Assembly: GCA_047625765.1 (NCBI GenBank)
Contig: JBLHRE010000030.1
Location: 1-14,944 of the forward strand
DNA: 14,944 nucleotides
Origin: JBLHRE01 sp047625765
GTDB lineage: Bacteria; Bacteroidota; Bacteroidia; Flavobacteriales; JBLHRE01
Reading direction: 5' to 3'
Numbering within the stretch: the first letter of the stretch is position 1; every line of letters starts with the position of its first letter. Position numbers and translations under genes: made by a program. Of this stretch, positions 14,252 through 14,944 are shown in pieces. The notes beneath the pieces were generated by a model. The model was not told where the DNA came from and did not search any database. It worked only from the letters and a program-made list of their open reading frames with translations.

Positions 14252-14944
14252 CTAGTGGTTTGCAATAACCAATTTACCAGAACTCATTTTGTTTCCAGCA
14301 ATCATTCTAGTTAAATAAACTCCTTCGTTTAAGTCAGAAACATTCAATGTAATTTTCTGAACACCTGCTGCAAAATTACCTGCATTCAATTGTTTTACAA
14401 CCTTACCAGACAAATCGTAAACTTCGATAGTAATGGTAGATGCCTCAACTAGGTCAGCACTAATAACTACCGAAGTAGAAGCTGGATTTGGACTAAAACT
14501 TAATGTATTTATATCCGCTTCATTTCCGTTGTTTGCAATTTCATTAACTCCAACAAAGGCTCTGGTCTTAAACATACCTCTACCGTGGGTAGCTGCATAA
14601 ATTTCACCTCTAGTAGTATTGGTAGAATCTCCAACAGTTAAACCTTGTTGCTTTAATGCAAATACTGGTACGCGGTCTAGGCCTGTATTTTCAATAGCCC
14701 AAGAAGTTGTAGGTCCATTAATGTTTTCTGTTCCAAAAACTCCAAATTCTGTACCTACTAAAACGGCACCTGGCTCACCTGCAACAAAAGTAGCAGAATA
14801 CACAGGCATATCAGGTAAGTTGCCCTGAGCAGCAGTAATTGTTGGTACCGCATCTAATGCATTATTAGAGTAATACAGATTGGTTGTACCTGAATACTGG
14901 CCCAAAGTAATAACTATCTCACCTGCGTCTTCTGGGTTGATAGC
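14252..14944 (-). CDS. T9SS-exported sortilin/BNR-like repeat protein, C-terminal part
   Basis: The frame is open to the right edge, so only the last 230 residues are present; the TTG at 14905 is internal, not a start. The visible part begins AINPEDAGEIVITLGQY, continues with TTNLYYSNNA, VYSATFVAGEPG, LVGTEFGVFGT and GEIYAATHGRGMFKTRA, then ends in a type A T9SS sorting domain (FSPNPASTSVVIS to GKLVIANH, about 75 residues). The VGTEFGVF and YAATHGRG elements are typical of sortilin/VPS10-like or BNR-type beta-propeller proteins of Bacteroidota. Most likely a large secreted or cell-surface protein; its ligand or enzyme activity cannot be told from this end. A strong terminator follows. Confidence 0.87.
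   Translation of the reverse strand, partial: AINPEDAGEIVITLGQYSGTTNLYYSNNALDAVPTITAAQGNLPDMPVYSATFVAGEPGAVLVGTEFGVFGTENINGPTTSWAIENTGLDRVPVFALKQQGLTVGDSTNTTRGEIYAATHGRGMFKTRAFVGVNEIANNGNEADINTLSFSPNPASTSVVISADLVEASTITIEVYDLSGKVVKQLNAGNFAAGVQKITLNVSDLNEGVYLTRMIAGNKMSSGKLVIANH

Noticed and set aside
14905..14944. TTG at 14905 as the start of the right-edge gene
   Set aside because: The frame stays open to the window edge, and the residues before it (INPEDAGEIVIT) continue the protein-like pattern, so the gene is truncated by the window rather than starting there.

Overview
The window looks like chromosomal core DNA of an AT-rich member of the Bacteroidota, probably a flavobacterium-like lineage. 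Four things point there: two proteins end in type IX secretion (T9SS) C-terminal sorting domains; a DUF4369-thioredoxin lipoprotein and a choice-of-anchor B propeller are present; the promoter boxes resemble TAnnTTTG, the Bacteroidota -7 element, with little Shine-Dalgarno signal; and a TonB-type protein shows the charged linker common in this phylum. I see no tRNA, rRNA, CRISPR array, insertion sequence, phage or integron feature.

Layout from left to right. A glycosyltransferase N-terminus (-) runs off the left edge. Divergent from it is a tightly overlapping (+) operon: a TonB-like protein, threonine aldolase (ltaE) and murB. Next comes a 65-residue Cys-rich membrane protein with its own near-ideal promoter overlapping the murB stop codon. 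A 555-base stretch without an intact gene follows; on the minus strand it holds what looks like a decayed reading frame with one stop and one frameshift. Then come a secreted TPR protein (-), a perfect 19-bp-arm terminator, and a (-) pair of C4 zinc-ribbon coiled-coil protein and Nif3-type metal protein. Divergent from Nif3 is lpxK followed by a secreted beta-propeller protein with a T9SS tail. The next (+) cluster is gatB, a thioredoxin-like lipoprotein and lpxH, closely spaced or overlapping. lpxH runs tail-to-tail into gap (-), overlapping it by 11 bp. At the right edge, upstream of gap and separated from it by a terminator, is the C-terminal part of a large T9SS-exported protein (-).

Most genes serve the cell envelope or central metabolism. 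murB makes a peptidoglycan precursor; lpxH and lpxK are two steps of lipid A synthesis, in separate operons; the TonB protein, thioredoxin lipoprotein, TPR protein and two T9SS cargoes act in or beyond the periplasm. gatB, gap and ltaE are housekeeping enzymes.

I found no convincing new multi-gene system. The items most worth a second look are: a regular ring-like series of histidines (one per about 43-50 residues) in the secreted propeller; the decayed gene at 3434-3843; -7-like boxes repeatedly placed exactly 4 nt before start codons, suggesting leaderless mRNAs; and the small Cys-rich membrane protein with its compact promoter.
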